A stretch of DNA of 64,000 nucleotides from Halictus rubicundus (taxonomy: Eukaryota > Arthropoda > Insecta > Hymenoptera > Halictidae): the NCBI RefSeq assembly GCF_050948215.1, contig NC_135150.1:23043943-23107942 (forward strand). The letters run 5' to 3'. The stretch's first letter is position 1, and every line of letters starts with the position of its first letter. The position numbers and the translations under genes are program-made. The notes below the pieces were generated by a model. It did not search any database. It was not told the DNA's origin and worked only from the letters and a program-made list of their open reading frames with translations. Shown here one piece after another: positions 45,771-57,807 of this stretch.

Positions 45771-45790
45771 AGGGAGAGAGAGGGAGAGCA
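45730..45790. repeat. (GA)n microsatellite
   Basis: About 60 bp of GA units with a GGGA-interrupted right part. Confidence 0.9.
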
Positions 45791-46375
45791 CCCAGTCGAA
45801 ATTACGCTCGACGGCCGTTTTCTTCGGTAACGGTAGAGAGAAGCCATGGCGGCAGGCAAATTGAATCAATTTATATTGTTGCGGCCCGTTACGCGGCCTC
45901 CGCGCCGCAAACTCAATTAATACCGACGTCTGCCCCGGCGACACTTTTCTCCAAAGTACACCCCCCTCCCCTTCCATGGATGGAAATGTAAATTCTCTCG
46001 ATTCGCGGTCTCGATATCGAATTCTAATAATTCCAACAGCCCGCACCGAAATCCTACGGGGCCAGCTGAGTGAAAAAAAAAATGCGAATTACTCGCCGCC
46101 GAATTTCAATGGTAAAGGAATAAGCGATATTACGGCCCCCGGGGGGGTTTCGAAAGTCAATGACGACGAGGCGAAATGAAATTTCTTGGACCGTCAGAGT
46201 TTCGAGAACCGGGCTCTGCATTTGCATAAAATATAACCGTCGCGGTTTGTTTTACCGTCTGAGGTTTAATTCAGAACTGGCCTGGGAATTGTTTCGTTAT
46301 CAGCGGACTGCGGATTTTAGTGCAACATTCCACATCGATTCCAAGAAGCAGGAGTTGTGACTTTTTGTACGAATG

Positions 46376-46574
46376 GGTTGAACTTTACCTGAGGAAACCA
46401 GAAATTTTTAACTTTCTTTTATGTAGTCCCGTAGAGTTTGGCGAGAAAATGCCGAAAATCCAAGTTTCAATCCTAGGAGATCACTGGTTCAGAAGTTATC
46501 AACAGTTAAAAGCTCTAATTAACATCTACAGGATTACAGAAATAATTTCTGGTTTCCTGAGGTAAAGTTGAGCG
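46376..46574. mobile_element. Inverted-repeat element, short copy of the 59896-60500 family
   Basis: Ends GTTGAACTTTACCTGAGG and the inverse of CCTGAGGTAAAGTTGAGC. The arms include AACCAGAAATT on both sides and a TGTAATCCTGTAG-like block shared with 50690-50860 and 59896-60500. Confidence 0.7.
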
Positions 46575-47102
46575 TACGAATGTATGCTCTTAGTCACTTT
46601 AACATTATTTTTACTGGTTTGCGTCTAGTCTACTCATTTCCCTTTTCATGAATATGTAAAATCCACAGCTTTCAATTTTTGCGGACAAGCTTATTGCGTT
46701 GATTTTTATGAAAATTTTCCTGATTAAAAAAAAAACAATCTTCATTCTAGTGATTATCATCATTAGCAAGATTACTGCATGTCACGAGGTGCTTCGTTTT
46801 ACTTCCTTCCATTTATTGCAAAAAAGTGTGTAAACTTTTACAATCGCTATTGCCTTTCTGCATGAAATGAGATCGATGTTCAAAAACAATTTTGCAACTA
46901 TTCACTAGTATCTCAGAACACTGTGTATGAATACCTCAAGGTCTAGTATCGCCTATAGTAAGCAGATTTACTACCGCTCTTCTCCTATCGCAGGGCAAAC
47001 AGAAGGAGTTACCAGAATTTCCGTTTATTAATTAATTGGCCAATGAAAGTTCCTTCGGAGCCTGTCGGTACTCTGTCCTCTTCAAGCATGATATTTGGTA
47101 AT

Positions 47103-47104
<2 letters not shown>

Positions 47105-47140
<36 letters not shown>
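47105..47140. repeat. (CT)n microsatellite
   Basis: Uninterrupted CT run after a short imperfect start. Confidence 0.9.
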
Positions 47141-47145
<5 letters not shown>

Positions 47146-47645
47146 TAGAATTTCGACGCGAATCGTGCGGTCCAAAGTCCGCGAGAGTGGCGACCGCATT
47201 TGCTTTCTCTTTCCGCGCGTATTAATGCGTCACGACGGAAGGGTACACGTGTTGTCGGCCGCCGTTGCTCTACGCTCGAAACTGAAAACTGACCGCAGAG
47301 TGCTATTGGACCGGCGCTAGTCAATTAGTGCTCCCAAGTCGACGTTGCTTTTAATCATTCCCGCAAACGGGAATTGAATTCGACGGCGGCCCCGGACCGG
47401 CCGCAGTAGAATAGGACCAAGCTTGGTCGGACAGGCTGCGGCGGGCGATGTTGCCTTCCCTTGTCTTCTGCCACTTATGAATTTCACCTCGAACGAACAC
47501 GTTCTATCCAATTTATCCTCACTGAAAATATTCACTACAATTGCAGTTATTCATACATTTTTTACAAATTTTAATCGACCCTTTAAACTCACCAAAAAGT
47601 TTTATCACAACTTCAGTTCCTTTTTACGTTCTCTTTAAATGTGAA

Positions 47646-47948
47646 TACAGGGTATAGCGAAAATCGTGGTACAACCCGGTGGTGATTCTACGTGCAAAAA
47701 TAAGTCGGAAAAAGGGAATAACATTTTTTTGCTCGACGCCTCGTTATCGAGAAAATCGAGGCCGACGCAATGATCGACCAATACTACTTCCTGTATATAC
47801 TAAAGCACGCGCACCCGACGGATCTCTAGATCCGATTTTCTCGAAAACAAAGCGTCGGACAGAAAAATTTTATTTCTTTTTTTAACTCACTCTTGCATGT
47901 AGAATAATCACCCGGTCGGATGCACCACGATTTTTGGTACACCCTGTA
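47646..47948. mobile_element. Inverted-repeat element with ACAGGGT ends
   Basis: Left end ACAGGGTATAGCGAAAATCG and right end the inverse of ACAGGGTGTACCAAAAATCG; similarity between arms runs about 55 bp (47645-47700 and 47890-47950). The interior holds a second partial palindrome around GAGAAAATCGAGG. A diverged relative of the interior lies at 24300-24530. Confidence 0.75.
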
Positions 47949-50689
47949 TATTCTGGTCAATCTTATGCACCGACGGGAAATATTTATTATAAGTTTAGTG
48001 GATGTATGTGAACCCAGCGTCTTCTTTCGACGGCGCTGTCAGACTGCTAATTACCGGGGAATTTAGTGAACGTCGAGGGGTGTTTCCCGGGAACGAGATA
48101 ACGCATGAGTGGGAAGATTTAGGATTAATTGGGAGCGGTGCAGGTTGTTGTCGCAGAGAAGTCCCACGGTCCATCAAACGCTGAGGAACACGGTCGTCGG
48201 GACGCCCAATTGTCAACTCGTCGAAGTTGGATTATCAGCGTCCCGTCGACGGAACAGTTTTCGGATTAGGGACCCCGGGGCCGAAACTTCGGTGTCGCCC
48301 GGTTACGCCTCTCATCGTTGCGGTCGATCGATCGACCGAGCTCGAAGGAAACATCGATGGCCCGGAAAATGCGTTCGACGATCGACGACATGCTCGATTT
48401 TACGCGACGATCGACCGGGGCTCGTTCACCGTGACGACGCCCACCGAAACCCAATCGCACACAGGCCAGAACGTGTCTGTTAAAATATTTTTACATTCGA
48501 CCAAAACAAAAAAAAAAAAAAAAAGACGCACACGACACAGTTTGTATTTTTAGTCGATACCCTTTTGACGCTACCGACTTTATGCATTTTCTAGCGGTAC
48601 AGAAGTTCTTCGAGACTGAACAGAAATGTTAATGTAATTTAAAACGGATGAGAGGGTTTTGGTCGTCGAATTTTATTACCACAAGGAATGAAATTCTACT
48701 TAACTCTGTTTTCTCTGTGTTTGATTATGAAAATGGGGATTCGCTGTGGACTTTGTAGAATTTCTAAGGATAGCAGAATGCAGAACGGAATTCAATGTTC
48801 CTTTGTGTGAATTTTGATCTGTGGAGGCTGCTAATACAGGAAATTCAATTCTACTTCGTTGTATGTTCTTCGCATTCAACCGCGAAAATCGGAATTAATG
48901 AGAGATCCGCTTGATCCGTCTTTGCGCAAGATCAACATTTTCTGGAACAATTGCGAGGAGCAAGAGAACATAATTTCGCAAGGGGCGGATCAAAGGTTTC
49001 TGAAACAATTGCGGGAGGCGAGAGATTCCAATTTTCTGATGCAATTCCAAGGAGCAGGAGTAAAATCGAAATTCATGCGGCCAGTTTTACGTTTCGATCA
49101 TTTCGGCTATTCGTCAGGGAATCTCAGGGTCGAAGTTGAGCGACAGCGCGAGGAGTATACACGTCGGAGCTGTAATTTCGTTCATTCGTGATATGTATTG
49201 TCGAAAGCCGGTGGAAATATCTTCGGGTCGACAAATACCGATCGCGGGCACGCGTAACGCCGAGCAGAAATGTCGTGGGTGGTCCGTGGATTCCTAAAAG
49301 ACGCTTTGGCATCCCATTGTCTGATAATTGGCGTATCTCACCGGCGAAATCTCGGAGACAAGGGTCGAAAGGACTTCGGGGAGTCCCCCATGGTGATTCT
49401 GCCCTTTCGATCCTGGGACATAAAGTGTCCTCGACTGTGGATAGACTGGTGAATCCGGTTCAATGGACTTCCGTTTCTTCGGACCACTAACGGCCGGACA
49501 AAATCAAGTGTATTGGAAGCGGGCTCGAATTAGACTGGACAGTTTCGGACACTTCGTTAGTACCCATTGTTTGACAAAGAGGAGTCATTCTTCTACGTGC
49601 ACTTATGTCTCAGTGAGACGAATAAAAGTTCTCTAGAAACACTCTGAGAAAATAAGTAAATTTTCATTCAAAGTATTCCATCCTTTTCTCGGATAATATA
49701 CGCGAATTTTAATTTCGTGTCAGATTTTTAGACTTATACCCTCAGAGAGATTAATTTTTATCTTTCCGTTGTCAAAAAATTTGAGGATCTTGTTGAGAAA
49801 TTAATGAAAGTGCACATGACAGATTAATACAAATTACAAGATTAATACGACGAAAATATGAAATAGAATTATACGTGTCCGAGGAGTATCCGCTTAGAAT
49901 TTCTTCACCTAATTTGTGGACCCTGTTAAAGCATAAATGATAGTGTACGCTGCGCGGATTGGCCAACACGCTTTTTCTTGTAAGTACACATTGAGCCCGT
50001 CACCGCTAACAAGACCCTTCTTTAAACAATGAGGAGCGGGGCCGCGTACCTGTTGAATGTATTTAACGCAACACCCGTCGCGCAGCAATTAGCCTAGTCT
50101 GATTAAAGTTTCAATAACGTCGGGCCGCCGAATCGCGTAATAAAATCGAGCGTACAGAAGATCGACGGTCTCTCGTCCTGCGGAGGACTCTCAGACACCG
50201 AGACCCGGTACGTGTCCAGCAAGCGAATCTTCCTCTTTCAATATTAAACTCCCCTCGAGCTCTGTATAATATTCCTATTCGCCTCGCCGCAGGTTCAACG
50301 TTTGCGTAATCGATCCGTTCCGACCCTAACTCTCTCCCGGCCGCAAATATTCATCTTCCTCTTAATTAGCTGCCGAGCGAATCATCCCGTACTTTCTCCG
50401 AATCGCGTCAAACCGAAATATTTGATCATCGGACAGCTCAAAGGGCGATTTGTGTAAACTTGGAAAGTGTAATTTACTGACCGCGGATTATTCGGCAAAT
50501 TGACATTTCTGGAGATCGATGATGAAAATCGGCGATGAAGATTGATGCTGGGAAATCGATTTTCTTTACAAACGACTTGGATATTAGGATGTGAACACTT
50601 TACGTAGAGTATTAATAGGATTTTCGATCACTGTGTTTAAGGGAATTTAAGGGAATTGTTAGACTATGTTACCAAGAGTGCTTTTGGTT

Positions 50690-50860
50690 AAACTTTACCT
50701 CAGGAAACCAGAAATTTATAACTTTCTTTTGCGGAATCCTGTAGATTTTGGCGAGAAAGGGCCGAAAATCCAAGTTTTAATCCTAGGAGATCAGTAGTTC
50801 TAAAATTATGGCAGGTAAGGGCGCCGCCATATTGGTATGTATTGGTATGTGCTCTGTATC
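50690..50860. mobile_element. Partial copy of the 59896-60500 family
   Basis: TTAAACTTTACCTCAGGAAA then AACCAGAAATTTATAACTTT match 46376 onward, and the right side reaches GGGCGCCGCCATATTGGT, which corresponds to GGGTGCCGCCATGTTGGT inside 59896-60500. Only one arm is present. Confidence 0.68.
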
Positions 50861-51270
50861 ATAGGTTTCTTGACAAGTATCAAATAATCAATGTGAAAGA
50901 TAATCAATATCAAATAAATGTGAAAGACAGTACATTAGACGAACTTTAACTGTAACTTTAAGACTAAGAGTAACTGTTACTTTATAAAAATAGCAAGGAT
51001 ACGTGTACCCAAATTTTTTGTAATGTAACCAAAAGAAATAAATTTTTTAAATAATTCCTCACGGATTCATGTTTAAAACTCCAATAATTATAAATAAAAA
51101 TATCAGGACACATTTTCCGCATACCCAGTGTTAACAGAAATTGTGTAAAAATCTGACTGAATTCAGCCTTGTGTGCGCAGGCTAATTAGGATAGCTGTTA
51201 TTAGCGCTCGGTAATTTTAGTAATGGAGTAGCTAGGTATGGTAAATTGTATTGTGTAGAACAATGTTTAA

Positions 51271-51505
51271 CACTTTGACTGCCAAACTGGAAACGTCAAA
51301 AATTTCATAAAATCAAAGTAAGTTATTTAATGTAATAAAAATTGAAAGAAATTAGATGTATGATATTGAATAGTCATCCAACTTTCTTGCATTTTACAGA
51401 TCCTAATCTAATTCGGTACAATGAATACATTCACGTAAAAATTCATTTTAAAACCTGGACAAACAATTCCGTCACCCACATATGGGTGACATGGCGGTCA
51501 ACGTG
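51271..51505. mobile_element. TTAA family 2 element, 235 bp
   Basis: TTAA at 51267-51270 and 51506-51509. Starts CACTTTGACTGCCAAACTGG, ends GGCGGTCAACGTG. Contains CGTCACCCACATATGGGTGA, a palindrome near the right end that all family members share. Confidence 0.82.
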
Positions 51506-52099
51506 TTAAAGAGTAATTGAGAAGATTGGGGCTCTCGATCCCCACCTAAGTGATTAATTGGACGGGGAGTCCTGACGAGGTTTTCGTGTCAGATCAAGAC
51601 TTCGCCGGACATTTTCATGGAAATTCAGCATCTCCCTCGGTTTCGCGGACTTGTTTGCCCGGTTTCTATCGATGGGCAGATTCTATCAGGATCGACGTTA
51701 TCTGCATCCCGACAGCGTAAACTCAGCGATTTGCATGCGATTAGGCATATAGAGCGTATCGAGAGAACTCGCCTCCAGCAATCCTGTTCCTTCGATCTGA
51801 TCGGCAGGACGGCTCGACAGATTCTCCATTTTCCACTGGCCCTTTTTCCCCCTCGGCTTTCCCTCAACCCCCGCGAACACAAATCCCTCCACAAGGTGTA
51901 CAGACCGGCATAGAGCCACACAACGGTGTACCGGCGGATCCTGTAAATCCTCCGAGCCACGCCAGTATTCGGGAAACTACAATGGATAACAGTACGCCAC
52001 CGAGAAATGGGAAATATCGATCGGGACCGAGACACGAAAAACTCCGGCTTAATTGGTCGCGATAATCCTGCGAAATATTTCCTGCGCAGCCAATCTTGC

Positions 52100-53080
52100 G
52101 TCATATTTTTCTCCGAGAACGTCCTGAGCTTTTTGTCGAATCGGTGGAAAGTATACTTTGCCGAATGAATCTCACAAATTTTTCATTAAAACCCACCGGA
52201 GATGTAGTACTTGTTAAATTGGTTCTGAAAAATGTTTCTCGTAAAGCCGATCGTAGACAATAGTTTTTACAAGGGAAATCTAATATTCTTTGATGAAACA
52301 ATCCTGAAAAATATTTTCTATAAGTAAAAAAAAAAATATTAAGATAAAATAAAAATATTTTCTAGAAATATTTTCTATTTTTTCGTTGGTAATGTTTCTG
52401 AAAAAGTCGACCTAGGAAACATTCTTTCTTGGGAAAATTCTGGGAGACACTTCATTCCTGAAAAATATATTCTATAAGATCATTCGTTGACAAGGTTTTT
52501 TGTAAAGTCGATCTAGGAAGCACATTTTCCGAACAATACCAACGAGAGACAGTTATGAATCGTTCTTGAAAAAATGAAGTGTACTTCCTGCAAAAATAAT
52601 TTTCACTGAGACAACCTAGAGAAATTTTTCATATGAAATCGTCCCTGAAAAATACTACGAGAGCAATCTACAGAAATACGTTTCAAAGAGTGAGGCTAAG
52701 AAGTATTCTTCGCTGAAACAATCCTGAGAGTACTTCTTATCAAGTCGTCCATGAAAAATGTTTTCTGCAGGGTGAACTCGGGGATATTCTTCACTAAGAC
52801 GATCCTTTGAATTATTTCTTATTAAACCGTTCCCGAGATAATATTTTACTAGGTTCATTCTCGGACAAATTTCTTCGCAAAATGAACTCTAAGGAACCGC
52901 GAATCTAAATACTCTAAAATACTTATGAAAATAATTTCGAAGCAATCCTTATGAAATGAAGCCTGAGAGTTATTTTATTCTTCGATCAGCTCATGGGAAT
53001 AATATTTACAGGCTTGTAATATTTTACAAGCATTTTATTGCTCGGGAAATAATTTTCACAGTATCGATTTTGAGGATTAT
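52100..53080. repeat. Degenerate tandem repeat region
   Basis: Variants of TGAAAAAT(A/G)TTTTCT followed by an 'AATCCT.AGAAA' or 'GGTGAACTCTAGG'-like block recur irregularly about every 50-60 bp, on average poorly conserved. I read it as an old, decayed minisatellite; unit limits are uncertain. Confidence 0.45.
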
Positions 53081-54593
53081 TTTCCGAAAATTCTGACTGC
53101 TTGATATTAAATTACTGAACGGAAGAGATATTGTAAATTGTACACGGAAATATCTAAAATAATGTAAAAAATTCATTTTAAAGCTACCGAAAAATTCTGG
53201 CCCTTGGCTTAAACGTTGTAAAACAGGGTTTACAACGACCATATGGTAAAATAGTGTATAAAGAGAGTAATAACTATTTGTAAAAATGAATGGCTTTTAT
53301 TAGGAATTCCTCGAGATTTAAATTGTAAAGAAGGCTAAGGTAATTTTTTCCCGGGGTTGCGTCATATGCATAATGCTGTCTGCCCACGAAAGCAGCAATT
53401 AAGGGTAAGTGAACGGGGCCGAGATTGTTTATTACGAAAATAACCAGTAATTCGGTTAATATCCTGCGCGCGAGGGTGAACGAGGATCCTCTGGAGCTTT
53501 TCCCTACTCCCCTATCCAGACTGGCTGCGAGTTTATTTGCTCTAGGAGCAGTTTCCGACGTTTCGTCGGGTGCTGTGCCAAGCATTGTCGAGAGGCACTG
53601 ATCAAGCTTCTTGACAATGGCTGCCGGAACGGTAATCAAGCTACTTAACAATGCCTAGCTCGGCACGGCGGAAATTGTTTTCACAACCGGAGCGAATAAA
53701 CATCAGAACCGTGCTGCTCCCGAAAGAGCGCATTTTCATCCGCGAGTTCACCCTCGTTAAAAATAATAACTTTCCAATCGTACGAACCGTGGCCTGGCGC
53801 GCAGTATTTCACAAAATAAATTACTACGAGGAAATAATCGTTCCTGCAGCACCGAATGAAAACTGTAAAATATAGACAAATATCGTAGCCGACTCGTGTG
53901 ATAATTCGAACCACCGAATCATTGATTTCCAGGCAATATTTCACTAAATCAATTGCTACGAGAACACGATCGTCGCTGCGGAACTAAATGAAAATCGTGT
54001 ATAAACAAACACAATTGTAGAGAATATTTCACTAAGCTAGTCAGCAGAAACAAATAAAAATTCTAACGTTCGAACAACTATAATGTCAATAAATGTCAAT
54101 AAGTAAATATAAGTTCTGCTGCACGCGCAGCAGAATACGATTATCATCGTCGTCTGGCTATTACTCGCTGCTTCCACTTCTTTCCAAAACAGCTACAGTA
54201 TTGCCATCGACGTTCAGCGAATACAAATTTTAATACCGGATTTAATACTTTCTATTTGACTTACTTAGTCGAACCCGGATTTCTCGCAAATTAAATCTCA
54301 AAATATCGCGTAAACATCCGTGAGAAAACCGCTGGCATCCGGGAAACAAATAAAAGTAAAATTCGCAGCTTATTTCGGGAGGATGAATCGTTTATGGATA
54401 CCAGCGTGACATTTCGCGAAATTTATTTATTCACGTCGGAGGGCAGCCACGCGCGCGCTTGCGTCCACCGATGGAAAACGGCCGCGGCTGATCGCTCGCA
54501 GAAATTTAATCCGCACTGCGATCCCCCGGCCCCGTGACTGACAATTTCATCGGAGCTGCCCGCCAGATAGAAAATAAACCCATCTCGCTTTCT

Positions 54594-54602
54594 CTTCCTC
54601 TC

Positions 54603-54653
<51 letters not shown>
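54594..54653. repeat. (CT)n microsatellite
   Basis: About 60 bp of nearly pure CT repeats, the longest such tract in the window. Confidence 0.92.
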
Positions 54654-54656
<3 letters not shown>

Positions 54657-56446
54657 ACTCACCCTCTCTATCTCCCTTTCACTCCGTCTTTCTCGGAGAC
54701 CGGCGATCATAAATCACCGAAGAAATTCGGAGGCCATAAATCAGCCTACAACTTTCATATTTATTTCACGCCTCGCGATCGGCCATGCGTGGATATCGCG
54801 GCACGTGGGCGACCGGTTGCAGCCTGCGCTTGCCGACAATCTATTTTCAGTTGCTAATCCCGAATTTCGTCGGGAAAACGCACCTGATTCGACGAGGACT
54901 CTTGTTTCCCGGTTAATAGAGAACAGCGATTTTTTAGTACTTTGTACAAACAGACAAATGGAATCATTTACTCTGAAATTTTTGTACACGCATTTACCGT
55001 ATTTTTCTCATGTTGCACAATTTTTTCGGCCCATTTTTCTCAGAATAAAGTTGTGACAGTGATAATTGTAAAATTGATGAAGATATGTGATAGTTTAGCA
55101 GACCCGGTGTAAAAGAGAATTGCCCGAGACATTTTTGTATTCATTGCCCGAGATTGTTCACTATAATTTGTAACACCCGTTCATACTTAATAAAAGGACC
55201 GCTGAAACACGCGCATCCTACTTTCGATCGATGTAACGCATTTCACTATGATATGTCGCGACGGCTTAATCGTCGATCTACGCTACTGTGAACGCTAGAG
55301 TTTATTCAGGACGTAATTAAACCTCCAATGGAAATGATTGTGACTCTTTGAGTAAATAGACATTAAACGAACATTTTCGTAATAAGCTTCGTTTATTAGG
55401 AAATCGATTTCTGCGTGACTGTTCTACTTGCTGCAACGTGTGTTACCGAATAATAATATGAAATGGAGCTTGTACCACGACACATACAATAACTGACTAT
55501 TGTTATTAATAAACTGTGGGTTTTTAAGGATTTTTCATTGAAACATTGAAAAACCCGGATACAGACAAAATACGTACAAACTTTTCCAAAATGTCGCAAG
55601 TAGATACTTCAGGTATCAGGTTACACAATTAGGAGGTTAAAACTTATATTGCTTTCATACCTTGCGGAAGAATGATACACGATAAAAAAAGGAATAAATA
55701 TTGAACAACCTTTAAATTGATGTTTCTACTGGTCCAAATAAATTTTATCGAACAAGAACGAACTTTAATTAAAACGAAAGTGAAATTTTGGAGATAACCG
55801 GGACCAAAGGGTGCTCCATATAATTTAGCGGCACAAGAAGGTCTTGTGGGCGCCAAGTTTTAATATCCTCGGGATACAAAGAGCCGGTAAGGGGATATTT
55901 TACGAGGACAATGGTACCCCGTTCGCTACCGAACCTCGCAGCTTCTAAGCGATCGGTTTTCGCTACTTTTTTAATCCGCACGTTCATCGTCCGGACTTTA
56001 CGCCGCCATTTACACGCGTTGTAATATCGGGAAAGATGGAGGACGACGGTGAGTGACGCGTAAGACGACAGCTCGAGGCGGCTGGTTCGATCAACCATTT
56101 GTGTCAAGGAAGGGAACCGGGACGGCTCTTACCGCGCGAATCCATCCTGCTGAAAGGAGCTGTCATCTATTTACCAGCGCGATCAAAAGGGACTCGTAAC
56201 CCGCCGCCATTTCCTCTAGGAATCCTAGAAATCGGACGCCCTTTTATCCCCTGCTCGGCGTGTTGACCTCTTGCACGACAGTCAGAGGAAGATTCGTCGA
56301 CCTGCTTATTATTCAGCGGGTTCTTAGACGTTTGCGGCAGGCGACATTATTAACCGTTCAACCCCCGTTCATATATTTTCAATCGGATTTGTTGTCTCGT
56401 GTTGAAGAAAAATAATGTAGGAAAAAATGGCGAAATATACGATTAA

Positions 56447-56612
56447 CACGTTGAATGCCACGTCACCCACATGTGGGTGACGGAATTATTTGTGCAGGTT
56501 TTAAAATGAATTTTTACGTTGATAGATTTAATTTTTTTCAATTTTTATTTCATTAAGTAACTTACTTTGATTTTATGGAATTTTTCGGGTTTCTAGTTTG
56601 GCGATCGAAGTG
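56447..56612. mobile_element. TTAA family 2 element, right end decayed
   Basis: TTAA at 56443-56446; begins CACGTTGAATGCCACGTCAC and includes GGGTGACGGAATTATTTGTG. The right end (TTTGGCGATCGAAGTG) no longer has TTAA. Confidence 0.65.
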
Positions 56613-56679
56613 CGAGTTCTAGGCCTATACCGGAGTCATTTCTGACCCACGTCGACATTTCGCTACAGTTTTCTTCGCA

Positions 56680-56790
56680 TATAAGGCGATGACTCGGGAC
56701 AGGCTTTCGTCGTATTTCGGATGAAGAAGAAGCGGTTAGCGATTTTCTTATTTCGAAATAAAAAGCGTCGTCTTATATCGGAATAAAATT
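56680..56790. mobile_element. Copy of the 21258-21477 family
   Basis: ATAAGGCGATGACTCGGGAC and CTTTCGTCGTATTTCGGATG resemble the inverse of 21415-21470, and CGTCGTCTTATATCGG at 56767-56782 gives the opposite arm. Confidence 0.55.
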
Positions 56791-56980
56791 GTACGTATTG
56801 ACGGTCGCTCGAGCTTATCTCCACCGCGACGAAGGGTTCACATAAATATTTGTTTCGTTTGTAGAAAATGATCAGAAAATAGGTAAGTGGTTGAAGAGTT
56901 AAGAGATAGAAAATGATTGTACGAATTGTGAAGCATGTTAAAATTATTCAGAAATAATCCAGGAAATTGGAGGCTTAATA

Positions 56981-57807
56981 CTGAACCTACCACGGACGGT
57001 CAAATTGACCTTTTCAAACTTCTGCGTACAATTTCGAACATACAATTTATTATTTATTTCTTTTCATTATTCAGTATGTATTTCTCGTTTCTCTTCTTTC
57101 TTTCCATGTGTCTTGTCCTACCTACCGCGGCCGGTCAATTTGACCGCCCGAGATAATATGGTATTTACTCTTCTGTACCTAAGCAATCAGTATAAAAGAA
57201 AGTCTATTCTCAATGTGGCATGGCCAACTCAAAATGAGCCGCCTTATTGAATCAGACGCTATCAAGTTACGCACGTGCCTGGTTGATAATACTGTTCCAT
57301 GGCGAATGCATCCAAACCACAAAGGTGGACGACACAGTACAATTTTGTGAATCGAGGACAGAGCATCGCAGTATTTTTTATATAATTGCAATTATATAAA
57401 AATAAATTTGTATCGCCATTTTATGGAAGTTGTTCATTCGGCAACAAATTTACTGTTATCTACGTTTAATTTATTAACCCTTTGCACTCGAAGCTATTTT
57501 AACTCCAAAACGAAACATTTTTCCGACCTAGAATATTTCCCTTCTATATATTTTTTTTTTTTTCATGTTATACATACGAAAATGGTGCAATTTACTCGTA
57601 CAATACTGAAATGTTTAGTCATTTATTAAATCGAAACAAACTTAATAATGTAAAAAATATTTTGAAAAATGATACAGCAATTTTTAGAGGCGCCTTACAG
57701 TCGCCATTCGAGTGCTAAGGGTTAACAATGACTTTTTTTTAAGGATCGGTCATTTCGACCACACACGGCAGGAACAGGTACACAAGAACTGTCGGTAGGT
57801 TTAGTGT
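56981..57807. mobile_element. Element with GGTAGGTTTAGTGTT ends, containing a nested TTAA element
   Basis: Left end ACTGAACCTACCACGGACGG and right end CGGTAGGTTTAGTGTT are inverted; subterminal GGTCAAATTGACC and GGTCATTTCGACC blocks are shared. Single related ends occur at about 27700-27745 and 25663-25728. The family 1 element 57478-57721 lies inside it. Confidence 0.6.
57478..57721. mobile_element. TTAA family 1 element, 244 bp, inverted
   Basis: TTAA at 57474-57477 and 57722-57725. Starts CCCTTTGCACTCGAAGC, ends GCCATTCGAGTGCTAAGGG. Inverse of the subtype at 37280-37527. Confidence 0.85.

Noticed and set aside
51617..52104. 159-codon minus frame and 98-codon plus frame over the same bases
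   Set aside because: Neither shows a domain; overlap on both strands suggests compositional bias.
53274..53651. 125-codon minus-strand open frame with a hydrophobic stretch
   Set aside because: No recognisable domain, no splice or neighbour support, and length is within chance for this region. Conservation or RNA-seq would decide.
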